Shown here: in pieces, positions 43,073-52,207 of the stretch
Layout: every line of letters begins with the position of its first letter
Numbering within the stretch: position 1 is the first letter of the stretch
Assembly (NCBI GenBank): GCA_046291875.1
Contig: JBKBSF010000023.1
Span: 1 to 64,000, forward strand
Direction of reading: 5' to 3'
DNA length: 64,000 nt
Source of the DNA: SKVR01 sp046291875
GTDB lineage: Bacteria; Bacteroidota; Bacteroidia; Bacteroidales; UBA7960
Made by a program: the position numbers and the translations under genes
The notes under the pieces: model-generated
What the model saw: the letters and a program-made list of their open reading frames with translations, nothing else
Told to the model about the DNA's origin: nothing
The model's database searches: none

Positions 43073-43080
43073 CAAAGGTA
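43073..43080 (-). promoter_or_regulatory. -7 promoter element for aspS
   Basis: The minus strand reads TACCTTTG (TAnnTTTG), 26 bp upstream of the aspS start. Confidence 0.45.
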
Positions 43081-43174
43081 GTAAAAATGAGGTTAATCTT
43101 TGGGTTCTGTTTTCTCTGAAAAGCACCACCTCCAGGGTATTTTGAAAAGAAAAACCCTTCCATAGCCAACCAGC

Positions 43175-43208
43175 AAAAAAGAGGAGCCATCTTTCGACAG
43201 CTCCTCTT
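43175..43208 (-). terminator. Terminator of the 43232-44374 lipoprotein gene
   Basis: On the minus strand AAGAGGAGC pairs with GCTCCTCTT around a 12-nt loop, followed by a T run. It begins 24 bp after the stop codon. Confidence 0.85.
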
Positions 43209-43231
43209 CATCTAAAAGTTGAAATTTACAT

Positions 43232-44374
43232 TTATTCTGCCGGGCAGCTGAGGTTGAAAATCCAACCCCATTTGCGGGCAATCTTGTGTTGAATAAAGGT
43301 ATCCGGACCAAAGGCCCATGCGGTATCACTACCTCCGCAAAGAACGGGGAAACGAATGAGGGTAGTTTGCTGACCAGGCAATACGATAATGATGCCAAAG
43401 AACTGGCCACATCCAGGTACAAAATTGTATCCCAGCTCATTGGCCATGGATACAATCCTGGCTATCCGGGCATTGCTAAAAGGACCAACACCACCCAGCG
43501 GGTTGGGGTTTGGAGACTCTTCCAGCAAAATCCACATGGCTTTTTGCACATCACCCAGGGTATATACCCCCAGACCATCGCCAGCATCTTTTCCTACAAA
43601 ATCATAGTTAATGATCCAGTTGATTTTGTTAAGATTTTCAGGGAAATCAAACAAACCCTCAAAAACACCAGCAAAGTCGCCATAGCTGGAATAGATGGTG
43701 CCATTTTGCACTGTGTTGGTGGTAATTAGCACATCAGAATCCAGGCACCAGCCCTGGTGAATTCCATCCAGAAAGCCTCCATTGGAAACGGTGGTTTCAA
43801 AATAGCTTTTCCCTTTGTTCTCAGGCTGGATGGTTGCATTGGTAAAGAATCTCACCAGGAAATCGAAATCAGATGGTAATGCAGCACTTACTCCTTCTAA
43901 CCCAGAGAACCCACTGGCCACTACTGCATGCGCAGCAATGTAAACGGGTTGGCCTGGTTGAATACCCAAGGCTGCCAGGTCTACCTGGAAGGTTTTGGAG
44001 CTTTCAAAGTCCAGATTTGCACTAAAGGGAAAAAGACCCGGAGCAGCATTACGCGGGATATCCTTGATCTTCTTTCCTACCCAAAGATGGGCTTCGGTAA
44101 GCGCCCAGGGGGCAACATCAACAAGATACTGCACTGTAAGGGTATTGCCTTCGATAAGTGCGGATACAGATCCAACCAACGTACCATTTGCAGTATTGTT
44201 TTGACCTGCTCCAGCCCAGAGATCCTGTACCACATAGCAATCATTCTCTTCCATTTTCAGCGTAAGACTTCCTTCCAATTGTGCAGGATCTTTCAGCTCA
44301 GCTTCCTTCTCACATTGTGTAAAGAAAAGTAAAATCCCTGCAAGCAGGGGAAGCATTTTTAAAGTAGTTTTCAT
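43232..44374 (-). CDS. Surface lipoprotein with a possible Cys-Gln thioester domain
   Basis: The 380-residue product has a lipoprotein signal (LLFFTQC, Cys21, then EKEAELKD). Residues 35-175 look like a beta-sandwich (VGSVSALIEGNTLTVQYLVD; EAHLWVGKKI; VYIAAHAVV). Residues about 185-345 contain GWCLDSD with Cys210 and, 67 residues later, VQKAMWILLEE with Gln277, separated by NKINWIINYDFVGK. That order and local context resemble the Cys and Gln motifs of bacterial thioester adhesin domains, in which the two side chains form an internal thioester that captures host or surface amines. This is my reading of motifs, not a confirmed family. The gene is monocistronic. Confidence 0.55.
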   Translation of the reverse strand: MKTTLKMLPLLAGILLFFTQCEKEAELKDPAQLEGSLTLKMEENDCYVVQDLWAGAGQNNTANGTLVGSVSALIEGNTLTVQYLVDVAPWALTEAHLWVGKKIKDIPRNAAPGLFPFSANLDFESSKTFQVDLAALGIQPGQPVYIAAHAVVASGFSGLEGVSAALPSDFDFLVRFFTNATIQPENKGKSYFETTVSNGGFLDGIHQGWCLDSDVLITTNTVQNGTIYSSYGDFAGVFEGLFDFPENLNKINWIINYDFVGKDAGDGLGVYTLGDVQKAMWILLEESPNPNPLGGVGPFSNARIARIVSMANELGYNFVPGCGQFFGIIIVLPGQQTTLIRFPVLCGGSDTAWAFGPDTFIQHKIARKWGWIFNLSCPAE

Positions 44375-44585
44375 AGAATTACCTTTTTTTTGTTAAACCT
44401 TTGATCGTTTCTAACTTAAGTCGATCGATTTTCGACAACTCAACATAAAGGTAACACTTTTGCTAAGTCCAACAGCGCTTTTTGTACGCCCAATGAAATA
44501 TTTTTTTCTTTGTATATGTTATTTAAAACAATTCTAAATTGGCCGGTATTTTATACCGTTGTTTAATTCTCTGATTAACAACACA

Positions 44586-44617
44586 AAAGCCTGCAGTCAA
44601 AATTGACTGCAGGCTTT
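44586..44617 (-). terminator. Terminator of the glycerol operon
   Basis: A perfect 15-bp inverted repeat (AAAGCCTGCAGTCAA and its complement with 2-nt spacer) continues on the minus strand into TTTTG. It lies 39 bp after the last gene of the operon. Confidence 0.85.
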
Positions 44618-44655
44618 ACCCAAAACATGTGCAGCGGCACATTATCGTAGTTATA

Positions 44656-45372
44656 TCAGAATAAAGTCAGTGCGATCTCTACAGAAGCCTGTTTTAAGGA
44701 GGGATTAAACCCGAGGGTGCCTGTAACTGGAAGTGTATAAGATCCGATCTCTACCCTTCTCCCCACCCTTAGTCCAATATTTACCAGGTCGAAGGCATTA
44801 TTCCCATAGAGAGAATTATCGTCTTCAGCGTTGAGCGCAAAGCCCAGTGCGGCAAAGGGCTGCACAGTATATCCTTCCCGCTGAAAAGGGAACCCGGCCT
44901 CAAGATAAGTGGAATAACGGTTGTCGCCCCTGGAGTCGCGGTCATTTCCGTAAACAATGGTTGCCAGCATCAGTCGCAAGGGGAGAGTTTCTGTAAAATC
45001 ATATCCCAGCGAAAGATCTACAATATGATTGGTCTCATCGGCCTTGAAATTAAAATAATCGGCTTCAGGGGCTCCCGTAAAGTTGAAGATATCCAAAAGG
45101 GTGATATTGAAATTTCCTGAAGAATAACTGATGATCTGAGACACTTCTTTGTATTGACCATCGAGCGAGAGTCCTCCCCATGCAAAAACGGCAAATCCCT
45201 GGTTGTAATAGCCCACCATGGGAGCTGTAACGAAACCATCGCTCACCCGCAGCCCTCTCCAGTAGTGCATATTCTTTGCATCGAGATGAACGTTGAAATT
45301 GCCCTGGGCAAACACACTGCCCACCAGCAGGAGAAGCAAAAGCGTTAAAATATGATATTTTATTTTTTTCAT
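44656..45372 (-). CDS. Outer-membrane beta-barrel protein in the glycerol operon
   Basis: The 238-residue product has a signal peptide (to SVFAQ) followed by alternating short strands rich in aromatics and glycine (FAVFAWGGLSLDGQYKEVSQ; HIVDLSLGYDFTETLPLRLM; VQPFAALGFALN; ASVEIALTLF with a C-terminal Phe). This is the pattern of a small outer-membrane barrel of perhaps 8-12 strands. It resembles putative porins of the TorF/MipA kind only loosely. It follows glpF by 36 bp and ends the glpD-glpK-glpF operon, so it may be the outer-membrane entry channel for glycerol or glycerol phosphodiesters. That role is inferred from position only. Confidence 0.75.
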   Translation of the reverse strand: MKKIKYHILTLLLLLLVGSVFAQGNFNVHLDAKNMHYWRGLRVSDGFVTAPMVGYYNQGFAVFAWGGLSLDGQYKEVSQIISYSSGNFNITLLDIFNFTGAPEADYFNFKADETNHIVDLSLGYDFTETLPLRLMLATIVYGNDRDSRGDNRYSTYLEAGFPFQREGYTVQPFAALGFALNAEDDNSLYGNNAFDLVNIGLRVGRRVEIGSYTLPVTGTLGFNPSLKQASVEIALTLF

Positions 45373-45408
45373 GACTGTTTCATTTTAAGATTGATAAAAG
45401 GATAACTC

Positions 45409-46149
45409 CTAATGCAGAGCAGTAAAAAGAGCAGCTGCCAGCAGGGCACCGATTATGGGCCCTACAACGGGCACCCAGGCATAGTGCCAACCACTTGATC
45501 CCTTATCTTTGATGGGCAGCAAAAAATGCGCAATACGCGGACCCAGATCGCGTGCCGGGTTAATGGCATACCCGGTGGGTCCTCCCAACGACATACCGAT
45601 ACCCACAACCAGAAGTGCTACGGGCAATGCCCCCAGTGATCCTAGCCCGATTACTGCATCCTCTACAGAAGCAGAGTCAAAAGAAGGCCCTGCAATGTAG
45701 AAGATTACAAAGATCAGAACAAATGTTCCGATGGCCTCAGTAATAACATTGTACACCCTATGGCTGATGGCAGGCATGGTAGAAAAAACAGCCAGTTTTG
45801 CACCCTGGTCATCGGTGGCATCGAAGTGCTTTTTAAAAGCAATGTATACGATACTTGCACCCAGGAATGCACCCATGATCTGAGCGATAACATATCCGGG
45901 TACACTGGCCCAGGGGAATAACCCTGCTGCAGCAAGTCCTATACTCACTGCTGGGTTGATATGAGCGCCGGAATGGGGTCCTGCAACGATTACGGCTATA
46001 AAAACCCCAAATCCCCAGCCAAATACAATATTGACCCATCCTGCACCTTCGGCTTTGGATTTCTTCAGGATGGAATTGGCAACTACCCCACCTCCCATGA
46101 TAATGAGGATGGCTGTGCCGATCACTTCATAAATAAGTACTTTGTCCAT
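45409..46149 (-). CDS. glpF: Glycerol facilitator (aquaglyceroporin)
   Basis: The 246-residue MIP-family channel has six membrane segments and two re-entrant loops with NPA motifs at residues 65-67 (SGAHINPAVSIGLA) and 197-199 (GYAINPARDLGPR). The Asp directly after the second NPAR marks the glycerol-permeable subgroup rather than water-only aquaporins. It lets glycerol diffuse across the inner membrane, where GlpK traps it as glycerol-3-phosphate. It lies 162 bp after glpK and 36 bp before the barrel gene. Confidence 0.95.
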   Translation of the reverse strand: MDKVLIYEVIGTAILIIMGGGVVANSILKKSKAEGAGWVNIVFGWGFGVFIAVIVAGPHSGAHINPAVSIGLAAAGLFPWASVPGYVIAQIMGAFLGASIVYIAFKKHFDATDDQGAKLAVFSTMPAISHRVYNVITEAIGTFVLIFVIFYIAGPSFDSASVEDAVIGLGSLGALPVALLVVGIGMSLGGPTGYAINPARDLGPRIAHFLLPIKDKGSSGWHYAWVPVVGPIIGALLAAALFTALH

Positions 46150-46311
46150 GTTGTGTTTTTTTTAATGATAAGACGCTTAAATGCCTGTAAAACAAACTGC
46201 AGCAGACCAGATTTCAGAAAATAAAGAGATATGGCTATCGCAGGCATACACGTAGAAATGTATACTCAGGTTATAGTGAAACGCTTTTGGTTTAGGAAAT
46301 CGTGATGCAGT

Positions 46312-47802
46312 TTAGCGGGTCCAGGCTTTGGCTCTTTTCACTGCATCGGCCCACTTTCCTTTTCTCTCACGAATCTGATCAGGGCTCTGCTCCGGATTAA
46401 ATTGTTTATCCAGTTGCCATTGCTTTTTGATCTCCTCCAGATCGTCCCAGAAACCAGTGGCCAATCCCGCCAGATAGGCTGCGCCCATGGCAGTGGTTTC
46501 AATCACTTTAGGGCGTGCTACGTTGGTCTGGAGAATATCCGACTGAAACTGCATAAGCAGATTGTTGGCAGAGGCGCCTCCATCCACACGCAGCTCTTTC
46601 ACCTGCAAACCGGTATCTTTTTGCATTACTTCGAGAACATCCATGGTCTGATAGGCAATACCTTCAAGGGCTGCTCTTGCAATATGAGCAGTGGTTGTAC
46701 CCCTGCTGATACCCACCATGAGCCCGCGAGCATACTGATCCCAATGGGGAGCCCCCATGCCGGTAAAGCTGGGCACAAGGTACAAATCACCGGTATCTTC
46801 TACCTGGCTGGCCAATGCCTCCACATCGGCAGAGGATTTGATAATTCCAAGCCCATCGCGCAACCATTGTACAACAGCTCCACCAATGAAGATACTACCT
46901 TCGAGGGCATAGGTGGTTTTTCCATTGATCTGCCAGGCAATGGTGGTTACCAGATTGTTTTTGGAGATAAAAGGTTTCTCTCCGGTATTGATAAGCATAA
47001 AACAACCGGTACCGTAAGTATTTTTTACCATTCCCTCTTCCACACACATCTGGCCGAAGAGGGCAGCCTGCTGGTCGCCGGCAATACCGGCAATGGGCAC
47101 TTTTGAGGCAAAGAAGGTGGTATTGGTATGGTCGTAGACCTCGCTTGAGGATTTCACCTGTGGCATCATGGATTTGGGGATGTCCATAAGCTGGAGAAGC
47201 TCTTCATCCCAATCGAGGGTATTGATATTGTAGAGCATGGTGCGACTGGCATTGGTTACATCGGTGATGTGGGTACGCCCTTGTGTAAGCTTCCAAACCA
47301 GCCAGCTATCGACAGTACCAAAGGCGAGCTCGCCTCTTTTGGCTTTTTCGCGGGCTCCCTCCACATTGTCAAGAATCCATTTCACCTTGGTACCACTGAA
47401 ATAAGCGTCTATCACCAGGCCAGTTTTTTCTCTTATGGTAGTAGCCAGCCCTTTGTCCTTAAGCTCATCGCAATAGCCGGAAGTACGGCGATCCTGCCAC
47501 ACGATGGCATTGTAGATAGGTTCGCCGGTTCTGCGATCCCAAACAATGGTGGTTTCGCGTTGGTTGGTGATACCAATACCGGCAATATAAGTACCATTAA
47601 TTCCTTTTTTAGACATGGCCTCGGCAGCGACTGCTACCTGCGATGACCATATCTCGTTGGGGTCGTGCTCCACCCAACCCGGCTTGGGGAAGATCTGTTG
47701 AAACTCTTTCTGGGCTACCGAGCGGATGTTTCCTTGCTTATCAAACAGCAAAGCACGTGAGCTGGTAGTTCCCTGGTCTAATGCTAAGATAAATTTTTCC
47801 AT
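46312..47802 (-). CDS. glpK: Glycerol kinase
   Basis: The 496-residue FGGY-family kinase phosphorylates glycerol to glycerol-3-phosphate. Motifs are LALDQGTTSSRALLFD (N-terminal phosphate loop), GITNQRETTIVWDRRTGEPI, WILDNVEGAREKA, GTVDSWLVWKLTQG, AGIAGDQQAALFGQ and GLMVGISRGTTTAHIARAAL, with the C-terminal DGGASANNLLMQFQSDIL. Length is typical. It is the second gene of the operon, 35 bp after glpD. Confidence 0.97.
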   Translation of the reverse strand: MEKFILALDQGTTSSRALLFDKQGNIRSVAQKEFQQIFPKPGWVEHDPNEIWSSQVAVAAEAMSKKGINGTYIAGIGITNQRETTIVWDRRTGEPIYNAIVWQDRRTSGYCDELKDKGLATTIREKTGLVIDAYFSGTKVKWILDNVEGAREKAKRGELAFGTVDSWLVWKLTQGRTHITDVTNASRTMLYNINTLDWDEELLQLMDIPKSMMPQVKSSSEVYDHTNTTFFASKVPIAGIAGDQQAALFGQMCVEEGMVKNTYGTGCFMLINTGEKPFISKNNLVTTIAWQINGKTTYALEGSIFIGGAVVQWLRDGLGIIKSSADVEALASQVEDTGDLYLVPSFTGMGAPHWDQYARGLMVGISRGTTTAHIARAALEGIAYQTMDVLEVMQKDTGLQVKELRVDGGASANNLLMQFQSDILQTNVARPKVIETTAMGAAYLAGLATGFWDDLEEIKKQWQLDKQFNPEQSPDQIRERKGKWADAVKRAKAWTR

Positions 47803-47837
47803 GTGTGTTGGATTTTGGGTTTATAGAGGTTTTAAAA

Positions 47838-49424
47838 TCAGCCAGATTTCCTGACCCTGTCGCAACAGGTATAATTAAGTGCCAAATCGGTAAATTCCGC
47901 CACCTGACTTTCTTCCCAGGCTTTGTCTTTGCCAAGCTCCTGTGCCATAATAGCAGCTACCTGCGGAGCTACCTTCATAGACTCGCGAGCATCGAGCAAT
48001 AAGCAACGTGTGCGGCGCGAAAGCACATCTTCGACACTTCGGGCCATTTCTTCGCGAACCGCCCATGCTACCTGTGCTTTCAGCAACTGAAGACTTTCGC
48101 TGAGCATCCCTTCCAGTGCAGGCTCTGCGGTGGCCAGATTTAGGATTTTTTCTTTATCGGTGCCATAAACGTACATCGGGTCATTGAGATCTATCTCGCG
48201 CTTATAGCCGTGAATACGAAACTTTTTGGTTTTGCTTTCAGTTCGTTTCCAGTTTTTGGTTTGCTCCACTTTTTCTACCATATCCTGCGCCATGCGCCTG
48301 AAGGTGGTCCATTTTCCGCCCACCATGGTAAACAGATGCGAATCGGAAACTACAATTTTATGGCTGCGGGAAATCTCTTTGGTTTTGGAACTACCCGCTT
48401 TGGGTGCAGCCAACGGACGCAAACCGGCAAAAATACTTAACACATCAGGCCGTTGAGGTGCTTTGGTGAGGTACCGCCCGGCAGTCTCCAGTATGAACTT
48501 TATTTCTTCCTCCAGCGCTACCGGCTCCAGGGAAGCTGAATCAACAGGAGTATCGGTTGTGCCTACCACTACCTTGTTGTGCCAGGGAACTGCAAACAGC
48601 ACCCTTCCGTCATCGGTTTTGGGGATCATAATGGCGGCATCTCCTGGCAGGAATGACTTATCGAGAACAATATGCACACCCTGGCTGGGACGGATGGTTT
48701 TTTCTGCTCCCGGTTTGTCCATCTGCAATACCTTATCGGCAAAAACTCCGGTAGCATTGATAACAGCTTTCCCCTTTGCAGTATATTCTTTCCCTGTTTC
48801 TGTGTCCTGAAACTCTACACCGCTTACCCAACCTTTTGTGTCTTTGGTAAGGGATTTTACATCCATATAATTGAGAACGTGTGCTCCCTGCTCAACAGCC
48901 GATTGAAGCACATTTACAGCCATTCGGCTGTCATCGAATTGTCCGTCGTGATAAACCACTCCAGCGGTAATCTTTCCAGGTTGTATGGTTGGGATCATCT
49001 CCAGGGCTTTCTTTTTGGAAACCCTGTGCGAACGCCCCAGACTGTAGGTTCCGGCAAGCAGGTCATACATCTTCAAGCCTATGGTGAACTTCAACTCATC
49101 AAACCAACCAAAAGTGGGAATGACAAACGATTGGTTTTTGGTAAGATGCGGGGCATTGCGAAGCAGTCGCCCCCTTTCTACACATGCTTCACGCACCAAT
49201 GCCACATCGCCCTGGGCCAGGTAACGAACACCACCGTGCAGCAACTTCGTACTCTTACTGGAAGTTGATTTGGTAAAATCAGATTTCTCAAGTAACAACA
49301 CTTTGTATCCTCTTGTGGAGGCTTCCAAAGCAATTCCGATTCCGGTGGCTCCTCCACCTATGACAATAAAATCGTATTCACCTTCAAATTGCTCTACATT
49401 TTGTAGAATTTTTTCGCGCTGCAT
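47838..49424 (-). CDS. glpD: Glycerol-3-phosphate dehydrogenase (FAD)
   Basis: The 528-residue flavoprotein oxidises glycerol-3-phosphate to dihydroxyacetone phosphate at the inner membrane and passes electrons to quinone. The FAD-binding Rossmann motif is DFIVIGGGATGIGIALEAS (about 20), followed by STKLLHGGVRYLAQGDVALV, VVYHDGQFDDSRM, the substrate-site WHNKVVVGTTDTPVD and LRPLAAPKAGSS, and a C-terminal helical cap (about 400-520). It is the promoter-proximal gene of the operon and diverges from a DeoR-family regulator gene 407 bp away. Confidence 0.96.
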   Translation of the reverse strand: MQREKILQNVEQFEGEYDFIVIGGGATGIGIALEASTRGYKVLLLEKSDFTKSTSSKSTKLLHGGVRYLAQGDVALVREACVERGRLLRNAPHLTKNQSFVIPTFGWFDELKFTIGLKMYDLLAGTYSLGRSHRVSKKKALEMIPTIQPGKITAGVVYHDGQFDDSRMAVNVLQSAVEQGAHVLNYMDVKSLTKDTKGWVSGVEFQDTETGKEYTAKGKAVINATGVFADKVLQMDKPGAEKTIRPSQGVHIVLDKSFLPGDAAIMIPKTDDGRVLFAVPWHNKVVVGTTDTPVDSASLEPVALEEEIKFILETAGRYLTKAPQRPDVLSIFAGLRPLAAPKAGSSKTKEISRSHKIVVSDSHLFTMVGGKWTTFRRMAQDMVEKVEQTKNWKRTESKTKKFRIHGYKREIDLNDPMYVYGTDKEKILNLATAEPALEGMLSESLQLLKAQVAWAVREEMARSVEDVLSRRTRCLLLDARESMKVAPQVAAIMAQELGKDKAWEESQVAEFTDLALNYTCCDRVRKSG

Positions 49425-49520
49425 AATAATTGGGTTTTGGGTTTTGGGTTGAAAAACAAATTCTCACCATGCAATATTAAAATAAAAAAAACAATTCTGC
49501 AAGCTTTCGAAACTATTTTT

Positions 49521-49550
49521 GTTTCTTTTTCTTTCTTTTTGCTTACTTTT
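49521..49550. promoter_or_regulatory. T-rich 10-bp direct repeats, candidate site of the DeoR-family regulator
   Basis: Three successive decamers GTTTCTTTTT, CTTTCTTTTT and GCTTACTTTT lie head to tail in the glpD-regulator gap, 97 bp upstream of glpD. Direct repeats of this kind are used by some DeoR-family regulators, but the match could be low-complexity sequence. The rest of 49425-49831 shows no gene; a TATTTTTG word at 49514-49521 overlaps the first repeat. Confidence 0.35.
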
Positions 49551-49831
49551 TATTTAGACTAATTACAGATAAATCTCTTGCGAGCTCTATATCTGTTGAT
49601 TAAACACAGATTGAACACTTTCCTTTCCTTTCGTTTATCAAAGTCAGGCCTTACAAGAAAAACTTCTGAAAGGATTCCGGCTTGCCAAAGTCCTGTTTTC
49701 AGGCCCGAAAGTCCGATGCAGTCAGTGCACAGGCAGATCGGTACATCCCTTACAGGCAAAAGAAGCCATGGCGTAAGTTTCATTTTCCCAACTCAAAAAA
49801 AATCATTAGGTTTGAACCAAAAAGAACGATC

Positions 49832-50599
49832 ATGGCTCTAAGTATTGCAGAAAGGCATCAACATATACTGAATCGCCTGAAGGCTTTGGGATACGTAAGT
49901 GTAACCGAGCTGAGCAAAGAGTTGAAAGTCTCTACCGTAACCATTCGAAAGGACCTGAAACTTCTTGAAGACAAGAAGTTGTTGTTTCGCAGTCATGGCA
50001 GTGCCACCCCTCAAAATCCTTATGTGGGCAACCGGCCTGTAAATGAAAAAGAGAAGCTGCAAGTAGAGCAGAAGCAGTCCATTGCGCGCTTTGCCAGCAC
50101 TTTGATTGAACCCAACGACAGCATCATCCTGGCTTCGGGTACTACCATAAATGAACTGGCGCGGCAGATCAGCCCTCTGAAAGGTCTTACGGTAATTTGC
50201 TCTTCGCTGATAGCCTCACAAAGTCTTATCTCGCATGAAGAGGTGGAGATCATTCAACTGGGGGGTCTTTTGCGTAAAAGTTCCTCATCGGTGGTCGGGC
50301 CTCACGCCGAGAAGATGCTTTCTATGTTTAATTGCAACAGACTTTTCATAGGAGTTGATGGCATTGACCCGGAGTATGGCATTACCACCACCAATGCACT
50401 GGAGGCATCTCTCAATCAAGCTATGATTGAAGCGGCACACAAAGTGATTGTGCTTGCCGACTCTACCAAATTCGGCCGTAAGGGCTTCAGCCGGATCTGC
50501 GGCATGGAGCGGGTAGACACCATTATTACAGACCAGGAAGCACCGGCAAAACTGATAGAAAAATGCAATGAAAAAGGGGTAGAGGTGCTGGTGGTCTGA
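49832..50599 (+). CDS. DeoR-family regulator, probable glycerol operon repressor
   Basis: The 255-residue product was given the start at 49832 (MALSIAERHQHILNRL) because it begins right at the winged helix-turn-helix (about 5-60: SVTELSKELKVSTVTIRKDL, then LEDKKLLFRSHGSA). The effector domain (about 75-250) is DeoR-like, with SIILASGTTINELARQI, VICSSLIAS, IIQLGGLLRKSSSSVVGPHA, NRLFIGVDGI and VLADSTKFGRKGFSRI. Family members respond to phosphorylated sugars or glycerol-3-phosphate. Divergence from glpD makes control of the glycerol operon likely (a GlpR role). Confidence 0.88.
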   Translation: MALSIAERHQHILNRLKALGYVSVTELSKELKVSTVTIRKDLKLLEDKKLLFRSHGSATPQNPYVGNRPVNEKEKLQVEQKQSIARFASTLIEPNDSIILASGTTINELARQISPLKGLTVICSSLIASQSLISHEEVEIIQLGGLLRKSSSSVVGPHAEKMLSMFNCNRLFIGVDGIDPEYGITTTNALEASLNQAMIEAAHKVIVLADSTKFGRKGFSRICGMERVDTIITDQEAPAKLIEKCNEKGVEVLVV

Positions 50600-50766
50600 A
50601 GTTGAGTTGCTGAATTCGCCAAGGGCTCTGCCTTATGTCACACGACTGAAATGATGCAGGATTGAAGCACTGAGTTGCGGTCAACCTCCCCCAGGCATAG
50701 CCACAAAATCACTTACCTCTTACTCTTATCTCTTACCTTTAACATATTCCCTACACCCATCACCCC

Positions 50767-52179
50767 ATGAACAACAAAGATTTTCGCAAATATGCCCATG
50801 AATTTGTTGACTGGATTGCAGACTATTTTGAGCAGATTGAGCAATATCCGGTAAAATCGAAAGCAAATCCGGGCGACATAAAGAACAACCTCCCCGCTGA
50901 TGCTCCTCAAAAAGGAGAAGCGATGGACCGGATCTTCGAAGATTTTCAAAAGATTATCCTGCCAGGCATCAGTCACTGGCAGCACCCGGCCTGGTTTGCC
51001 TACTTTCCGGCCAATAACAGCCCCGCCTCAGTGCTGGGAGAAATTCTCACGGCCGGGTTGGGAGTGCAAGGGATGATCTGGGATACCTCACCTGCCGCCA
51101 CCGAACTGGAGGAGGTGGTAATGAACTGGCTGAGAGACATTACAGGTTTACCACCTCACTTTACCGGTGTGATACAAGACACCGCTTCCACAGCCACACT
51201 TTGTGCGCTGCTGTCGGCCCGGGAAACAATCACTGATTTCCAGGTAAACCAAAAGGGGTTTCAAAAAACCCTCCGGGTATATACCAGCGAGCATACCCAC
51301 TCCAGCATTGAAAAGGGGGTGAAAATTGCAGGCTTTGGCCGCGAAAACCTTGTATATATAGCGACTGATGCAAACTTTGCCATGCGTCCGGACGCATTGA
51401 GGGAAGCCATCGAAAAGGATATAAAAGCAGGTTTCACTCCCTGTTGCGTGGCCGCTACCCTGGGCACAACCTCTTCCATGGCAATGGACCCCATCGAAAC
51501 GATTGGCAAAATCTGCCGGCAATATAATATGTGGCTGCATGTGGATGCTGCCTTCGCCGGCACTGCGGCTATTGTTCCTGAGTACAGGGATTTTCTGAAA
51601 GGAATAGACAAGGCCGACTCTTATGTTTTTAACCCTCACAAGTGGATGCTTACCAACTTTGACTGTTCAGCCTACTTTGTAAAGGATGCGGAGATACTGA
51701 AACGTACTTTCTCCATTTTGCCCGAATACCTGAAAACAGCTTCCGGTGAAAGTGTAAACAACTATCGCGACTGGGGTATTCAGCTGGGCCGGCGCTTCAG
51801 AGCCCTTAAGCTTTGGTTTGTAATACGCTCCTATGGCGTGGAAGGGTTGCAACAAATGGTAAGAAAGCATATTCAGCTTGCAAACACTTTTGCCGGATGG
51901 ATAGAGGCCCACCCAGATTTTGAATTACTTGCTCCCGTAAATCTGAGCCTGGTATGTTTTCGATACAAGAATCAGAAATTCAGCCAGGAAGAACTCAACA
52001 CATTCAACCCATCGTTGCTGGAAAAAATCAACGCCAGCGGAGAGGTTTACCTTACCCATACCGTTCTCAATGGCAACTACTGCCTGCGTCTTTCGGTGGG
52101 GCAGCGCAATACGGAATTGCAGCATGTAGAAAAGGTTTGGCAGATAATACAAAAGGCAATACCAAGCCTGAACACTTAG
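50767..52179 (+). CDS. Group II PLP-dependent decarboxylase (aromatic-L-amino-acid decarboxylase-like)
   Basis: The 470-residue product decarboxylates an amino acid, probably aromatic (tryptophan, tyrosine, phenylalanine or DOPA). The N-terminal region (HEFVDWIADYFEQIEQYPVK) and HPAWFAYFPANNSPASVLGE match the aromatic decarboxylase family. PLP residues are His178 (SEHTHSS), the HVDAAFAG Asp260, and Lys292 in YVFNPHKWMLTNFDC, which forms the Schiff base. The C-terminal domain has YGVEGLQQMVRKHIQLA. It stands alone between the glp regulator and a convergent lipoprotein gene. Products would be trace amines such as tryptamine or phenethylamine; the substrate is not proven. Confidence 0.92.
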   Translation: MNNKDFRKYAHEFVDWIADYFEQIEQYPVKSKANPGDIKNNLPADAPQKGEAMDRIFEDFQKIILPGISHWQHPAWFAYFPANNSPASVLGEILTAGLGVQGMIWDTSPAATELEEVVMNWLRDITGLPPHFTGVIQDTASTATLCALLSARETITDFQVNQKGFQKTLRVYTSEHTHSSIEKGVKIAGFGRENLVYIATDANFAMRPDALREAIEKDIKAGFTPCCVAATLGTTSSMAMDPIETIGKICRQYNMWLHVDAAFAGTAAIVPEYRDFLKGIDKADSYVFNPHKWMLTNFDCSAYFVKDAEILKRTFSILPEYLKTASGESVNNYRDWGIQLGRRFRALKLWFVIRSYGVEGLQQMVRKHIQLANTFAGWIEAHPDFELLAPVNLSLVCFRYKNQKFSQEELNTFNPSLLEKINASGEVYLTHTVLNGNYCLRLSVGQRNTELQHVEKVWQIIQKAIPSLNT

Positions 52180-52187
52180 TATTGCCT
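52154..52187 (-). terminator. Terminator of the 52208-53224 gene, inside the end of the decarboxylase gene
   Basis: AGGCAATAC (52154-52162) pairs with GTATTGCCT (52179-52187). On the minus strand the stem is followed by TTTTG. It overlaps the last codons of the decarboxylase gene on the other strand. Confidence 0.6.
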
Positions 52188-52207
52188 CTCGCCAGGTATT
52201 ATTTCAG

